The translations under genes were made by a program, and so were the position numbers. Below are positions 20,385-30,480 of a stretch of 31,319 nucleotides of DNA, piece by piece (within the stretch, counting starts at the first letter, position 1; every line of letters starts with the position of its first letter). This stretch comes from Byssochlamys sp. IMV 00236 (lineage: Eukaryota > Ascomycota > Eurotiomycetes > Eurotiales > Thermoascaceae): positions 1 to 31,319 of the forward strand of contig MSJH02000684.1 of NCBI GenBank assembly GCA_001931875.2, written 5' to 3'. The notes beneath the pieces were generated by a model. The model made no database searches, was not told the DNA's origin, and was given only the letters and a program-made list of their open reading frames with translations.

Positions 20385-20810
20385 ATGTCAAATAATACCA
20401 CTGCTAGTAACACTGTAGACAACCATAATAATAGTAAATCCAAGATAAAAAAGACACTAACAGAGAGTCGAAGAGCCGAACAGAACCGTGCAGCACAAAG
20501 AGCCTTTCGACAGAGAAAAGAACGGTATGTGAAGGAATTAGAAGCCAAAGTGACTAGTATGGCAGATTGGCCTGCACGAATGGAACGATTAGAAAAAGAG
20601 AATGAGCAATTAAAGCGATATATTATTGAACTGGAACAACAAGTAGAAAAGCAAAATATGAACAAACTATTTACAAGACCAACAACAACAACAACACCAG
20701 CAACAGCAACAGAAAAGACAAAAGCATTAGATACATTAGATGACTTGATGTCCATTCTAAAAACTCATCACCGGCCACCTATTCCCTCTCACCCACCTCC
20801 TCCTTCATAA
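20385..20810 (+). CDS. Small Yap/Pap1-type bZIP transcription factor
   Basis: A single exon of 141 residues. The basic region RRAEQNRAAQRAFRQRKERY (29-48) holds the N..AQ..FR signature of the fungal Yap/Pap1 subfamily. A leucine zipper follows (KELEAKV, MERLEKENEQLKRYIIELEQQV). The frame stays open upstream to a Met at 20340, but the residues there are a poly-Phe translation of a T-rich leader, so the ATG at 20385 is preferred. The protein has no cysteine at all, so it lacks the redox-sensing Cys-rich domains of Yap1/Pap1. The tail is Thr-rich, then Pro-rich (HPPPPS). A nuclear DNA-binding role is firm; target genes are unknown. Confidence 0.9.
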   Translation: MSNNTTASNTVDNHNNSKSKIKKTLTESRRAEQNRAAQRAFRQRKERYVKELEAKVTSMADWPARMERLEKENEQLKRYIIELEQQVEKQNMNKLFTRPTTTTTPATATEKTKALDTLDDLMSILKTHHRPPIPSHPPPPS

Positions 20811-20840
20811 GACATATATATATATTTATATACACAGTTA

Positions 20841-20867
20841 TTTATTATTATAGTATAAATCAATAAA
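20841..20867. terminator. Interlocked poly(A) signals of convergent bZIP and Zn2Cys6 genes
   Basis: On the plus strand AATAAA lies at 20862-20867, immediately abutting the stop codon of the opposite gene. On the minus strand AATAAA lies at 20846-20841. The two genes are separated by only 57 bases, so their mature 3' ends probably overlap. Confidence 0.45.
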
Positions 20868-23357
20868 TTAAAGTAGAGGATGCCCCTCTGTTCTCTCATC
20901 ATTAAACATTTGATGACTAAGAAAATTAAAATCAGTAGGCTGAAGCGAAAAATCATCCATGAGTTCATTGGACCCCATTTTGACATCTTGATAATCCAAA
21001 AGTGTTGGTTGATAAGGTCGATGTAGATCAAGAGGTGATGGATGTTGAAACATGGGCATCATTGGCTGTTGTTGTTGTTGTTGTTGTTGCTGTAGTAACT
21101 GTTGTTGATGGTACAGTTGTTGCTGTTGTCGATAAGTATTAGATAGACCATGTAAGGACGAACTCTTTCTGAGAACTCGCATCTTGCCTGGTTGTCGAAG
21201 AAGTGATGATTGGGTAGTTTGAGGTATAATTTCGTGGACCACAGGGTAAGGTATACCAGGAGGTGAAGGGTGGCCCTTGAGTGTTGGAGACGAAGCGTGG
21301 CGATAAGGAGCAGGGTTTGTCGATGTCGTGCTAGACGAAATGACTGAGGCAACCGGCTTACGATGTTGGGTAAAGTTAGGTGTGGGTTGTTGCTGAGAGT
21401 GAAGTCGTTGGACAGACCTGAGGTCGACACAGGAGGTCGTACGCAGTGATTTCTTTGTGTTGATCTGTAGAGGGGCCGCGTGAAGATTGTGAAGTGGTTG
21501 ATGTTGCTGTTGTTGTTGTTGTTGAGGCTGTGATTGTGGTGGTGGTTGCGGCTGCGATTGTGATTGCGATTGTGGTTGAGGCTGTGATTGAATAGATAAA
21601 TTTGATACATCTGCAGATGAAAGTTGAAGCAAAGAAGCTGGGATTTGACTAAACCGCCTTTGTTGTTTGGCACAGGTGATACGCTGGATAAGATTTAGCG
21701 ATCGTTGATATTCATCAAAGTGGTTCATATAATCTAGTTGCTGGATGACTGTTGAAGCCAAATGACTGCAGTACAGTAGAAAGTGAACACCTCGCGGAAT
21801 AAATTTATAGATATTCTCAGCCAGCATGCCTTCCAGTAGTCTGACCAAGATAGACGAAGATGCCAAGGACAGATCTCGATGAGGGTACTGAATGATATCG
21901 TTATTAATGGACGATGGCTGAGGTAATGGATATTTTGAGTAGTGGAAATGGAGTAGGATTATGTTTAAATGGTGATAAATATGGGAAAGCCTTGTTATTG
22001 CGTTGATGTTTAAGGGCAATTCGCCTGCGGGGAACTTTAATTTTTGATGGATAGGAGGCAACTGAATGAAATCCTTATCTATCATCAGCTGCAGCTGCAT
22101 AATAAATAGACTTTCTTCAACAACCTGCTGATTATTCCTACTATCCTGTTGAGCATCCTGTCTTTTTGTAATTCTACGCAAGTGCTGGTAAATGTTGGAT
22201 AAGGTAATCACTGAAGAATCAAAAACGAAATCGTCGCTCGTCCTAAATGCAGCTGTATCCTTTATGAAATAACTATCAATTTCCAAATTTTGCTCCATGC
22301 TATATATGTATTAAAAGGTTAATTTCCATTTTTATACATCTATTTTGATACTTGCCATAAAAGGACATTGTATCTTAACACCATATAAAAGGTTCTTTTC
22401 CTTGTCTCCAGAGCCTCTGCACTACCATTACTATCGTTGTCTTGTTGATAGACTAATCGTTTTAGATCTAACATTTTGCATAGCTCTGTGATTCTTGATA
22501 ATAGACTCTTGCTCTTTTCGTGGTCTGTTTCTGAATATTTTAAAAGGATCAAGAGAGTCTGAATGATCATGATCGAAGGTTTTCCTATAGCTTCATCCAA
22601 CATGATCATTGCTCTCTGAATATATTCTTCCCCGTCCTCTCGTTGATAGAATAAAGATAACCCACAGATAGCATATATAAGTATATGAGGTATCTCATTT
22701 GCCAGATAGAGTCGATTAAAATAGGTAGGTACAAAGATAGGAAAATAAGGCTGAATTTGGATCATAAAGTATTGAATCAACTCATCCTGTTGTTGGTTAG
22801 GTGATGAACTTGTTGTACTACTGCTGGTGGATGAAAAATCCCCTGGTAAAATATCCTGAATGTAGTATGGATTTCCTATTTCATTTAGCAAGAACCTATT
22901 ATTATCATTTATTTTGAATCCTATTTAACAAGGTTAATTTGGAGTAAACAAACAAACATATAAATTGTACCTTGATGCTGTTGCTGCTGCTGCTCCTCTA
23001 TCATCTGTTGTCTTCTGACTGCCTCTTCAATTAACTGCATTCCTCCTAGTGAATGAAGTGCTCTTTCCATCACATGTATTCTATTCTCTAACGATTCAAT
23101 ATAATGTTTGTTGGCTCCTCTTTTAGGTGTGCTTGATTCGAACACACATTGTATGGATGACCTCTTACAAGTACTGCAGGGCATTTCACCGTCACATTTG
23201 ACCTAAGTGGTAACTATTATCAGCTGCACACACATTTACCTATCCTCTTTACCTTTCTTCTTCGGCAATCTTTACATGCTTTGACAATCTTTTTTCGTTT
23301 GCCTTGTTCTTTTGTGTTTTCTTTATTATTATTACTGCTATTCTCTTTGGGTGGCAT
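20868..23357 (-). CDS. Zn2Cys6 fungal transcription factor with glutamine-rich C-terminal half
   Basis: Four exons (23357-23253, 23202-22971, 22920-22356, 22299-20868) give 777 residues. The DNA-binding cluster has Cys at 28, 31, 38, 44, 47 and 54 (CX2CX6CX5CX2CX6C), followed by a coiled-coil linker (HYIESLENRIHVMERAL) as in Gal4-class dimers. A fungal-specific middle homology region follows (ELIQYFMIQIQPYFPIFVP, LQTLLILLKYS-like helices). The C-terminal half is low-complexity, with Gln runs and Pro/Ser-rich stretches, likely activating. Intron 3 needs a GC donor (GCAAGT from 22355): the overlapping GT donor three bases further breaks the frame, while GC gives LLC-MEQNLE in phase. A pathway cannot be assigned. 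It is convergent with the bZIP gene. Confidence 0.9.
21061..21135 (-). repeat. Polyglutamine-coding trinucleotide tracts
   Basis: Within the Zn2Cys6 gene, a run of CAA/CAG codons encodes nine Gln in a row with more Gln clusters beside it. It is a likely length-variable site and part of a putative activation domain. Confidence 0.75.
21480..21590 (-). repeat. Second Gln/Ser/Pro-rich repeat tract in the Zn2Cys6 gene
   Basis: Imperfect SQPQ units followed by a Gln run, encoded by mixed CAA, CAG, TCA and CCA codons. Low-complexity protein sequence inside the coding exon. Confidence 0.7.
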
Positions 23358-23562
23358 AACTCGGATTTTTAATTAATTTAATCTTCAGAAGAGAGGCGTA
23401 AAGACTGAAGTTGTGGGAAAATAATGAAAAAGAATAAGATAAAGTAGACTTGATGAAGAAGAGAGAAAGAAAAAGGAAAAGAGAAGAAAGAAAAAAAGTA
23501 AAAAGAAAAAAAGAAAAAAAAAAAAGATTTTCAGGTAACCATGCTTTTTAAATGTGTATGAT

Positions 23563-23597
23563 AATGATGATGATGATGATGATGGGTGATGATGAGT
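23563..23597. repeat. GAT trinucleotide microsatellite in the Zn2Cys6 promoter
   Basis: About seven uninterrupted GAT units plus two more after a small break, in the 274-base gap between the Zn2Cys6 start and the CBS-protein stop. The rest of the gap is purine-rich (GAAAGAAAAAGG type) on the plus strand. Confidence 0.65.
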
Positions 23598-23631
23598 AGC
23601 TGAGTATAAACATGAAAAGGTGTACCTTTTT

Positions 23632-25119
23632 TTATTTTATGTCCCTTCTGTTGAAAGTACTAACATTCAAACTCGTTCTACGATTTTCATTTGGTAGTTT
23701 AATACCAGCCACAGTAGCAAGAATACGAAAGATATCTGTAAGAGAAACAACGCCAAGTAGTTGCTGCTTTTCATCTGTTACCCAAACACGATGTGCCCTT
23801 GTTGCAAGTAATTTGGCAATAGCGAATCCTAAATGAGTATCAGGACGGACATCAAATACGGGTAATCGATCCTATTGTTTGTTAACTTCCTTCTTTTTGT
23901 TTCTATGGTTACTTACCTGTCCTTCTATGATGCCTTGCTCTAATTTTATATAGCTCACAAATTGAAAACACGTTTTCCATAATAATCCATGACGATAGCT
24001 TTTCATCACATGCTATAATGAACACAAATTGAAGGTTATCTCCGCCCTTACTACCATTACCACACACACACACACATATTCACAGCCACTAACGCACGTC
24101 CCCTCTTTCTTCCTTTTTTTTTTTTGTTTGCTATGGTTACCTTGACATCTGTCATGCTTATGTTTCCAATGATTTTATCACTGCTTACAACAGCTAAAGA
24201 AGAGACACCATGTTGACCTTGATGCTTTGTTAGTAAAGACCAAGATGAACTGCACAATACTTACTCATTATCATTAGTGCGTTCAGCATAGTCGCATTAG
24301 CTGGAACACTTATCACAGGTTCTTTTCCAAGATTCAGCTGATGAATCTATTATATTTGTGTTACAAAATGATAGCATAGCCCTTTTTTTTTTTCTTCTTA
24401 CTGTTTTATTCATGCATTCACCAAGATCTGGAAATTGTTTCGTGTGCTCATACAGATACTGAATGACCGTAGATTGAGACAGAATACCCTACAGATAATA
24501 ATAATAAGTAATGAACAAGGGGAAATACGTCTACTATATTACTTGTATTCCGCCATCAGGCTTCACGACACACACTAGTCCATTAAATAAGTCCATTGAA
24601 CAAGTATAAATGTACTTTATTTTATTTTTACCTCGACGTGTTCCAAGAGCAAATATTTCAATGGCTGTTGACAATGTAGAGTCTTGTTGAATAGAATAAA
24701 ATGGGTTCTTTCGGGAGAGGTCTATGCTTATTAACCAAGCTTGTTCAATATTCCTCACTTACCACTCACTAAACCGACAGATACTTTCTCTCCCTTTAGC
24801 GCCTTATTCATGATATCTTGGATACTATAGCTTTCCTTTTCCTTATCCTTGGGTTGTAGTACGAGTAATATATAAGCAATCACGTCACCATAATCAAACA
24901 CGCCTATATAGTTTCCCTCATGTTTGATAGGCGCCGATGATATGTTATTCTCAAATAGAACTTGACATGCTTCCTCGATAGATATTTTGCTTGAACTTTT
25001 TTTTTTTGATTGATTATTATAAGTTATCTTTATAAATATACAACTTACATCTCAATCACTTTTTGATCCTTGACCAAGGTTGATACTTTTATTTCTCTCC
25101 AGTCTTGATAATGATTCAT
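23632..25119 (-). CDS. CBS-domain protein of the Sds23/Snf4-like family
   Basis: Nine exons (25119-25049, 24995-24763, 24721-24632, 24574-24543, 24488-24402, 24346-24265, 24217-24141, 24012-23917, 23871-23632) give 335 residues. Four CBS motifs are expected from the length. The clearest are SIEEACQVLFENNISSAPI with GVFDYGDVIAYIL near the start, VSSLAVVSSDKIIGNISMTD in the middle, and ATRAHRVWVTD with LLGVVSLTDIFRIL at the end. CBS pairs bind adenine nucleotides. The linker FQFVSYIKLEQGI and DRLPVFDV recall fission yeast Sds23/Moc1, a nutrient and PP2A-linked regulator, more than the AMPK gamma subunit Snf4; the choice is inferred. Intron 2 is only 41 nt. Intron 6 has a perfect TACTAAC branch site (near 24227-24233). 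A CA/GT repeat and a T run lie in the 128-nt intron 7. Confidence 0.87.
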
Positions 25120-25637
25120 TATGTTTAAAGAAGAAAGAAAAAGAAGAGAAAAAGAGAGAAAATTATCTGCATGAGTTTGGTCAGCAAGAATGCACAAATG
25201 AAATCAATCTTGTTTTTTTTTTTTTATGCAGATCATGGTTATTTTACATAAGCCATTTGTAAATGATTGAATGCAGCGCCTATAAAAGAAAAGGGTCCAT
25301 CGGTCTGAAAGTCAAAAGATATAAACCAGTTTTTGTAATATCTCATTAATTAACCTTTTATTTTGTTTCATATTATCATTTTTTTTATCAGTGTGTGAAT
25401 AAAGTGTAAATAATATGTGCAAGCAGTAGTAAGCTTATTACTTCATACGTAAATAGCAAGTCCCCAATACGGGTCTTGTTCCGCGGAGATGATCTGAGTA
25501 AGAAAAAACCCAAAAAATAAGGGAAAGGAAGGGAATCCTTTTTTTTATACTTTATTTCTATAAATAATTTTTACACACACACACACACACACATACACAC
25601 ACACATATATATATACAAAGAGATAGAAACATATAAA
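25120..25637. other. Divergent intergenic region between CBS-protein and Nrg1-like genes
   Basis: Both genes start from this region (ATGs at 25119 leftward and 25638 rightward), so it should hold two promoters. It has an A/G-rich stretch near 25128-25160, T and A runs, and a CA dinucleotide repeat just before the Nrg1-like start. No coding frame was recognised. Confidence 0.5.
25573..25615. repeat. CA/TA dinucleotide microsatellite
   Basis: An interrupted run of AC units followed by ATATAT, ending 23 bases before the Nrg1-like ATG, so it lies in the 5' UTR or core promoter. Likely length-variable. Confidence 0.7.
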
Positions 25638-26493
25638 ATGAATGAAGGATTATTATCAGTCAAGAATGCTTCTGGTAGACAAGTGAGTTTATTGAATACT
25701 GCAGAAGAAGAAAGTAAGAGAAAATACCATTGTACTGAACCAGGATGCAATAAAAGTTTCACAACAAGGTAAATAACGATACCAGTACCCTTCTCTTGTT
25801 ACTCATACATTTTCAAGTGGTCATCTTGCAAGACATAATCGAATACATACAGGAGAGAAGAACTTTCCTTGTTTATTTCCTGGTTGTCAATCCAGATTTT
25901 CACGTCAAGATAATATGATGCAGCATTATAGAACTCATATGTCACCTAAATCACGCCGATCACAAAAGAGACAAGCAAATGCTCAAACAACAGAAGAAAC
26001 AAGGCCAAAGCCTCGTCTTCATGCTCATCAACGTATTCGCTCAGATCCTGTTCAAATCGAGCCTCCATTAACTATTGATCAGCATCTTTCGAATTATCAT
26101 CAATCACTGCGAACAATTCCAAATACCGCTCGTTTCAATCAATTCCCTTTGCCTCTATCCACTGTCGCAAAAACATCTCAGGTATCAAGCCCCACACTTT
26201 CATCCGCTTCTTCTAGTACAAATAATCAACCCGTGGCAGAAACTGTGACCACCCATCATTTATTTTATCAGCATCGTCCCTTGACCTATACGCCTCAAAG
26301 CGCAACCAATCATTTACCCTTCACCTTACTTCATCCTAAACAGCCTCAAAGAAGTCAGCTGAGAAGAACTTGGCTGCAAGAAAATTCGAATGCGTTCAAC
26401 AAACAGGATGATGAACAGAATGATCGGTCAAAGGAAAAGCAAAATGGAAATGATTTATTACAATTAGCTCATATTGTGTCCACCTTTGGATAA
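25638..26493 (+). CDS. Nrg1/Nrg2-like C2H2 zinc-finger transcription factor
   Basis: Two exons (25638-25768, 25818-26493) give 268 residues. Two adjacent C2H2 fingers lie near the N-terminus: Cys32, Cys37, His50, His54 and Cys62, Cys67, His80, His84, joined by a TGEKNFP linker. The pattern SFTTSGHLARHNRIH followed by RFSRQDNMMQHYRTH closely follows yeast Nrg1/Nrg2, which repress glucose- and stress-regulated genes with Tup1-Ssn6. In yeast the fingers lie near the C-terminus; here they are at the N-terminus, so the architecture differs. The intron splits finger 1 between Thr43 and Ser44. The rest is Ser/Thr/Gln-rich with no known domain. The role as a repressor is inferred. Confidence 0.88.
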
Positions 26494-26592
26494 ATATCTC
26501 TCTTTCTCTCTTTTTTTTTTTGTATATTTATAAATGATGATGTATTCTCTTTTTTCTTTAATTTTATTTTTGGCTGTGCCAATGACCTTATC

Positions 26593-26598
26593 AATAAA
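26593..26598 (+). terminator. Poly(A) signal of the Nrg1-like gene
   Basis: AATAAA 100 bases after the stop at 26493 and before the convergent WBP2-like gene end at 26642. It is the best candidate 3' end signal in the gap. Confidence 0.4.
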
Positions 26599-26641
26599 CC
26601 TTTTTTTAATGTGCGTATGTGTATATATATATATATAGGCC

Positions 26642-27534
26642 TTATGCGGAATATGCAGGAGGAGGAGGCAAATCACCATCTTGTTCTGATGATGATGCTA
26701 CTGGTGGTGCTGGGTATTCAGGTAATGGTTCATACTCTCTGGGTATTTCATTTGTTTCTAATAATATATATATACATATATTTAATCAAAACCCTCTTTT
26801 ATATATGATCTTGTCATTACCTCCCATCCTTTCCAATAAATTACGCAGAATATCCGCAAATTCAATGGCACCTATGATCATTTCTTTTTAGAGAGAAAAA
26901 AAAATCATTGTTTTGTATTTTCTCAAACCTCCTTCTGCAAAAGTGAGTTTAAGTTGACTTGTTCTTGATAATCCACCTCCTGGAACCTAAACGAGTGTTG
27001 GAAGGATAAAGGTATATAAAGATCTCACTTACAGGTAAAACAGTGCCTGCTACATAGTTTGCCCCAAACCAAGGTTGCTCCAATCTCCATTGTTTAAAGT
27101 TTAATATAGGAACATTCAAGTTTTGAAAACCTGGTGTAGGCTTATCTACAAGATAAACAATCTAAAAGAAATTCGTGAGACTTTTTCTGTTTACAAAAAT
27201 ATATGCGGCGTACACTACTCTTTGGTTTGTCAAGACGACAGTGCCACGACTGGACTCATAATGTCCTCTATGTCAGATCATTTAGATATATACACATTCG
27301 GTTATATGCTAATAGAAAATAGAAAAAAAAAATACCCAGTGTTTCCAGGATAGCCTGCTTCACTATACATCCATGGTTGGTTAGGACATAAATAAAAAAA
27401 TTACATATTATCATCATTTACTCGTTACAATTCAAGATAAGCTTGACGTCTGGTTGCGTAAAGAACATCTTCTCCTGTGGCAAAGGTACAGGCGCCTTGC
27501 CATCTTGAGTCAACATGACACAATTTATGCTCAT
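26642..27534 (-). CDS. WBP2-like GRAM-domain protein with WW-binding PPxY tail
   Basis: Seven exons (27534-27422, 27362-27336, 27249-27219, 27161-27033, 26986-26929, 26871-26821, 26757-26642) give 174 residues. The GRAM/PH-like domain shows RGTVVLTNQRIVYLVDKP, PWFGANYVAGTVLPVPGGG and LTFAEGGAIEFADIL, each matching the WBP2 family in order. The tail ends PPPPAYSA, giving a PPAY motif (169-172), the ligand type for WW domains such as those of Nedd4/Rsp5 ligases or YAP-like factors. Two exons are very small (27 and 31 bases). The donor of exon 3 is GTAGTG; an alternative donor three bases later (GTGTAC) would add one Val in frame. These small exons are the least certain part. Confidence 0.83.
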
Positions 27535-27641
27535 CTTTAAAAATAAAAAAAATACAAGAGAGAAAAATCTCGAAATGTGACAGGTTGCATAAAATTCGAT
27601 TTGAATAAGGGCTGGGTCATGGTGTGTCACCTTACTTTTTA

Positions 27642-28443
27642 TTATTTTAATTCAGGAGGGCAATCAGGCTGAGCAGAAGGACTGGCTCGTTTGAACTCGG
27701 GCAAGGCAGATACAGTATCATACAATCGAGACAAGATGGGGAATTGAGACATATCAACGTCGCGTCGCATAGCATTATATACCATGGGAACAACAAAGAC
27801 ATCGGCCATCGTCAAGGTATCGCCAAAAGAGTATTTACTAGAAACCTTAGCAAGACGTGCTTCGAGACCATAGAATGCCTTTGTGATCATCTCTTTGGCA
27901 AACGCATTTTGTTCTTCTTGGTTGTCTGGGGCAACACGTTGCAAAACACCCAGATTTTGAAGAGGATGGATGTCACATGCAATAATTTGGCAAATTTCGC
28001 GAACCTGTTATTATATAAATAAATACATAAACAAAATAAAAATAAAACTCACATAAGCACGATCAAGAGGATCCTTGGGATATAAAGATGGTCCTTTAAG
28101 ACGAATAAGTCTTTCAATGAAATGACAACTAGTTGATACAAACCTGGGTAAACATCATCAATATAATCAACGATAGCTTGACTTTGAAGAATTACTCTGC
28201 CTTCCTTAGTAACAAAGGCAGGTACTTTTTGAGTAGGAACTACTTTTTTGTATTCTTCAGAGAACTATTTCATATTCATTAGTTACATACTCATAAACGC
28301 GCTTATACACATACTTGTTCCTTTTTGAGCAAGTTGACAATCTTCTGGTCATATTCAACCCCCTTTATCTCAAGAACAATTCTAACTCTATAAGATGCAG
28401 AGGATCTAAAGTAACCATAAAGAGCAGGCTTTTGTTCAGACAT
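27642..28443 (-). CDS. Maleylacetoacetate isomerase (zeta-class glutathione S-transferase)
   Basis: Four exons (28443-28315, 28264-28144, 28093-28053, 28004-27642) give 217 residues, the usual length. It isomerises maleylacetoacetate to fumarylacetoacetate with glutathione, the penultimate step of tyrosine and phenylalanine breakdown. The start YGYFRSSASYRVRIVLEIKG carries the zeta-class SSxSxR motif (14-19; relatives have SSCSWR, so Cys is Ala here). QSQAIVDYID is the glutathione-binding SNAIL/TRAP equivalent. DPLDRAYVREICQIIACDIHP, shown here as its parts DRAYVREICQ and IACDIHPLQN, and FGDTLTMADVFVVP are C-domain marks. The upstream gene Dpb4 is divergent with 157 bases between starts. Confidence 0.93.
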
Positions 28444-28600
28444 CGTGTATTGTTAAGTAAAGAAGAAAAGAAAAAGATATTTTCTCACAGTTTGCTTTTT
28501 AAAACAAACGGTCATCAGGGTTTAATTACTCAGCAAGATATTTGGGGGGAGGACTTACAAATGGCAGATACGTACTTTTTTTTTATTTTTTATTTAAATC

Positions 28601-29267
28601 ATGTCGAGTACCATTGAAGATAATGAATTGCCAAAAGCTCACGTCTCAAGAATATTAAAGAATGCTGTAAGTGAAAAGAATGATCACTGCTTACATCTCT
28701 AACACTCACTATAGCTCCCTCCTGGAACTCTTTTGCAAAAAGATGCAAGATTAGCTGTCAATAAGGCTGGAACTGTTTTCATCAATTATCTGTCTGCAGT
28801 GTAAGAGATTGTAAACAAAATATGCGATTATAAATATTGATGTGTTTCATTAGTTCAAATGATGTTGCAAAAGGTTCAAATCAGAAAACAATCACTGCCA
28901 ACCATGTGTTTCAAGCATTAGAAATTGTGGAATTAGATCATTTGATTGAGCCACTAAAAAAATCATTTGAAGGCAAGTGGCTTACTTTTTTCTTTGATTA
29001 GCGATATTGACTTGGTCTATATTAGCCTATCAAAAATTAACCATTGAGAAAAAGCAGAAAAAGAAGGAAAAGGATGGTTCCAAGCCAAAGACAGAAGAAG
29101 AAGAGGAAGAGGAAGAATTAGAGGATACTCAAATGGAAGAAAATACACCCTCATCACCAAAAGGCCAGAAGCGTACATTAGACGATAGATTGGAGGATGA
29201 GGATGAAGTTATGGAGCAAAAGACTAATGAAAAAGAACAAGAAGAAATGATCAAGGAAGATCAGTAA
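28601..29267 (+). CDS. DPB4: DNA polymerase epsilon / chromatin-accessibility histone-fold subunit (Dpb4/POLE3)
   Basis: Four exons (28601-28666, 28715-28800, 28854-28972, 29026-29267) give 170 residues. Residues about 9-90 form a histone fold: ELPKAHVSRILKNALPPG, then KDARLAVNKAGTVFINYLS, then TITANHVFQALEIVELD. This is the POLE3/Dpb4 branch, which pairs with Dpb3/POLE4 in DNA polymerase epsilon and in ISW2/CHRAC remodellers. The C-terminal half is Lys/Glu-rich and acidic, as in POLE3. Intron 3 starts with GCAAGT at 28973; two acceptors are in frame (29001 and 29025). The later one gives a normal 53-nt intron and the product KSFEAYQK, matching the LEAY segment of animal POLE3, so it is preferred. 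Confidence 0.92.
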
Positions 29268-29300
29268 AATAACTGGAAATGATACTCCATATTACTTGTA

Positions 29301-29306
29301 AATAAA
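29301..29306 (+). terminator. Poly(A) signal of the Dpb4 gene
   Basis: AATAAA 34 bases after the stop codon at 29267. Its position is typical for a short fungal 3' UTR. Confidence 0.5.
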
Positions 29307-30480
29307 CCCCACTTTTTAAACAAGAAAATCAATACAATTAAGTAAATGACTATCCTTTTGAAGAAGAGAAAAGAAAAGTTCATCTAGTAAGATTTAAAGA
29401 ATACTAATGAACTTGGCGACTATTATTTAAACCAAGAGTTTACTTGAATCATAAATAAAGTGGCTTTGTACATTTGATCTTTCAAATCGCTCTTCTATTA
29501 AAGCAATACATTGCTTTACCTTTTCATGCAGATCGCATTGATGTTACACTGTTATAAAGTGAAGCTCTGTTGCACAAGGAAAGAAACAAAGCATTTACTT
29601 AAAGTCCACGTGCCAAGGTTTATGTACTAGAGTCAATAAAGATAGGAACATCAAAGGATGAATATATGTTTAAACAAGTCATTCAAGTAAAAGGACAAAG
29701 CTTCATTATTTATTTCAACTTTCTATGTTAAAAAAAGATCAACGGAATGAATGACATATTTATATCAACAATCATTCCTTTTCGAAAAAAAAAAAGCTCT
29801 GCTAACTAGAGTTTAATACAATAATAAGAAGCTCTAAAATACTTAATTGTCAAAATACTCACAGTTGCAAATAATTTATTTTTGTTTGTATTTGCATATT
29901 AAAATATATATAATATAATTCTTAAACGCACCAAAAACAATATATAGGAACTTAATACTTACGCCTACCTTTATTCCAATGGTTGCCAGCATATGATAAT
30001 AGTGAATGCTCGGTAGCGAATGTTTCATTCGCAAAATTATTAAAGAAGTACCGATGTTTCTTTTATTACAAAATCTTTAAGTTATAGTAGGATGAGCTTG
30101 GGACTTTTAAAAGGTTCATGATATTGTAAATTCATTTTTATTGACACAAAATAAATTATCGACAAACATAAAAGGAGCTACAGTCGAACGATCAATCTTT
30201 TTTAACAAAGTGAAAACAAAGGCAAGCTTATTCAGCTGAATTAAATATAAAAAGCAAACCGTTTTTAATGTTGTTATAAACTAGCAGTAAAGTAAGAAAT
30301 CTCAGGGCTATTGCTTGAATATTGAATAATAATGAAAATCACGGATACATGAAAAAAATACTTAAAGAATGACAAAAAAAAAAAAAACAAACAAATTGTT
30401 AAAGAGTATTATAAATTTTATTAGAGTCTGTGAGGGTTGACTTGTTATAAAGCAAAAATTTGGTTAAATGTTGCATTTAA
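29307..30480. other. AT-rich spacer without recognised gene
   Basis: No open frame with protein-like composition, no splice-linked exons and no RNA gene were seen on either strand. Short A/T homopolymers are common (for example near 29785 and 30373). Confidence 0.5.

Noticed and set aside
20273..20755. 160-codon minus-strand frame with membrane-like composition
   Set aside because: It is the antisense of the bZIP gene, whose basic region and zipper are unmistakable.
21059..21673. 204-codon minus-strand frame rich in Asn and His
   Set aside because: It is the shifted-frame shadow of the glutamine-repeat region of the Zn2Cys6 gene.
26619..26891. Plus-strand Gly-rich open frame
   Set aside because: It is antisense to the proline-rich tail of the WBP2-like gene, which is supported by splice sites and family motifs.
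28973..29001. 29-nt GC-AG intron in Dpb4
   Set aside because: In frame, but too short for this genome; the acceptor at 29025 gives 53 nt and a better family match.
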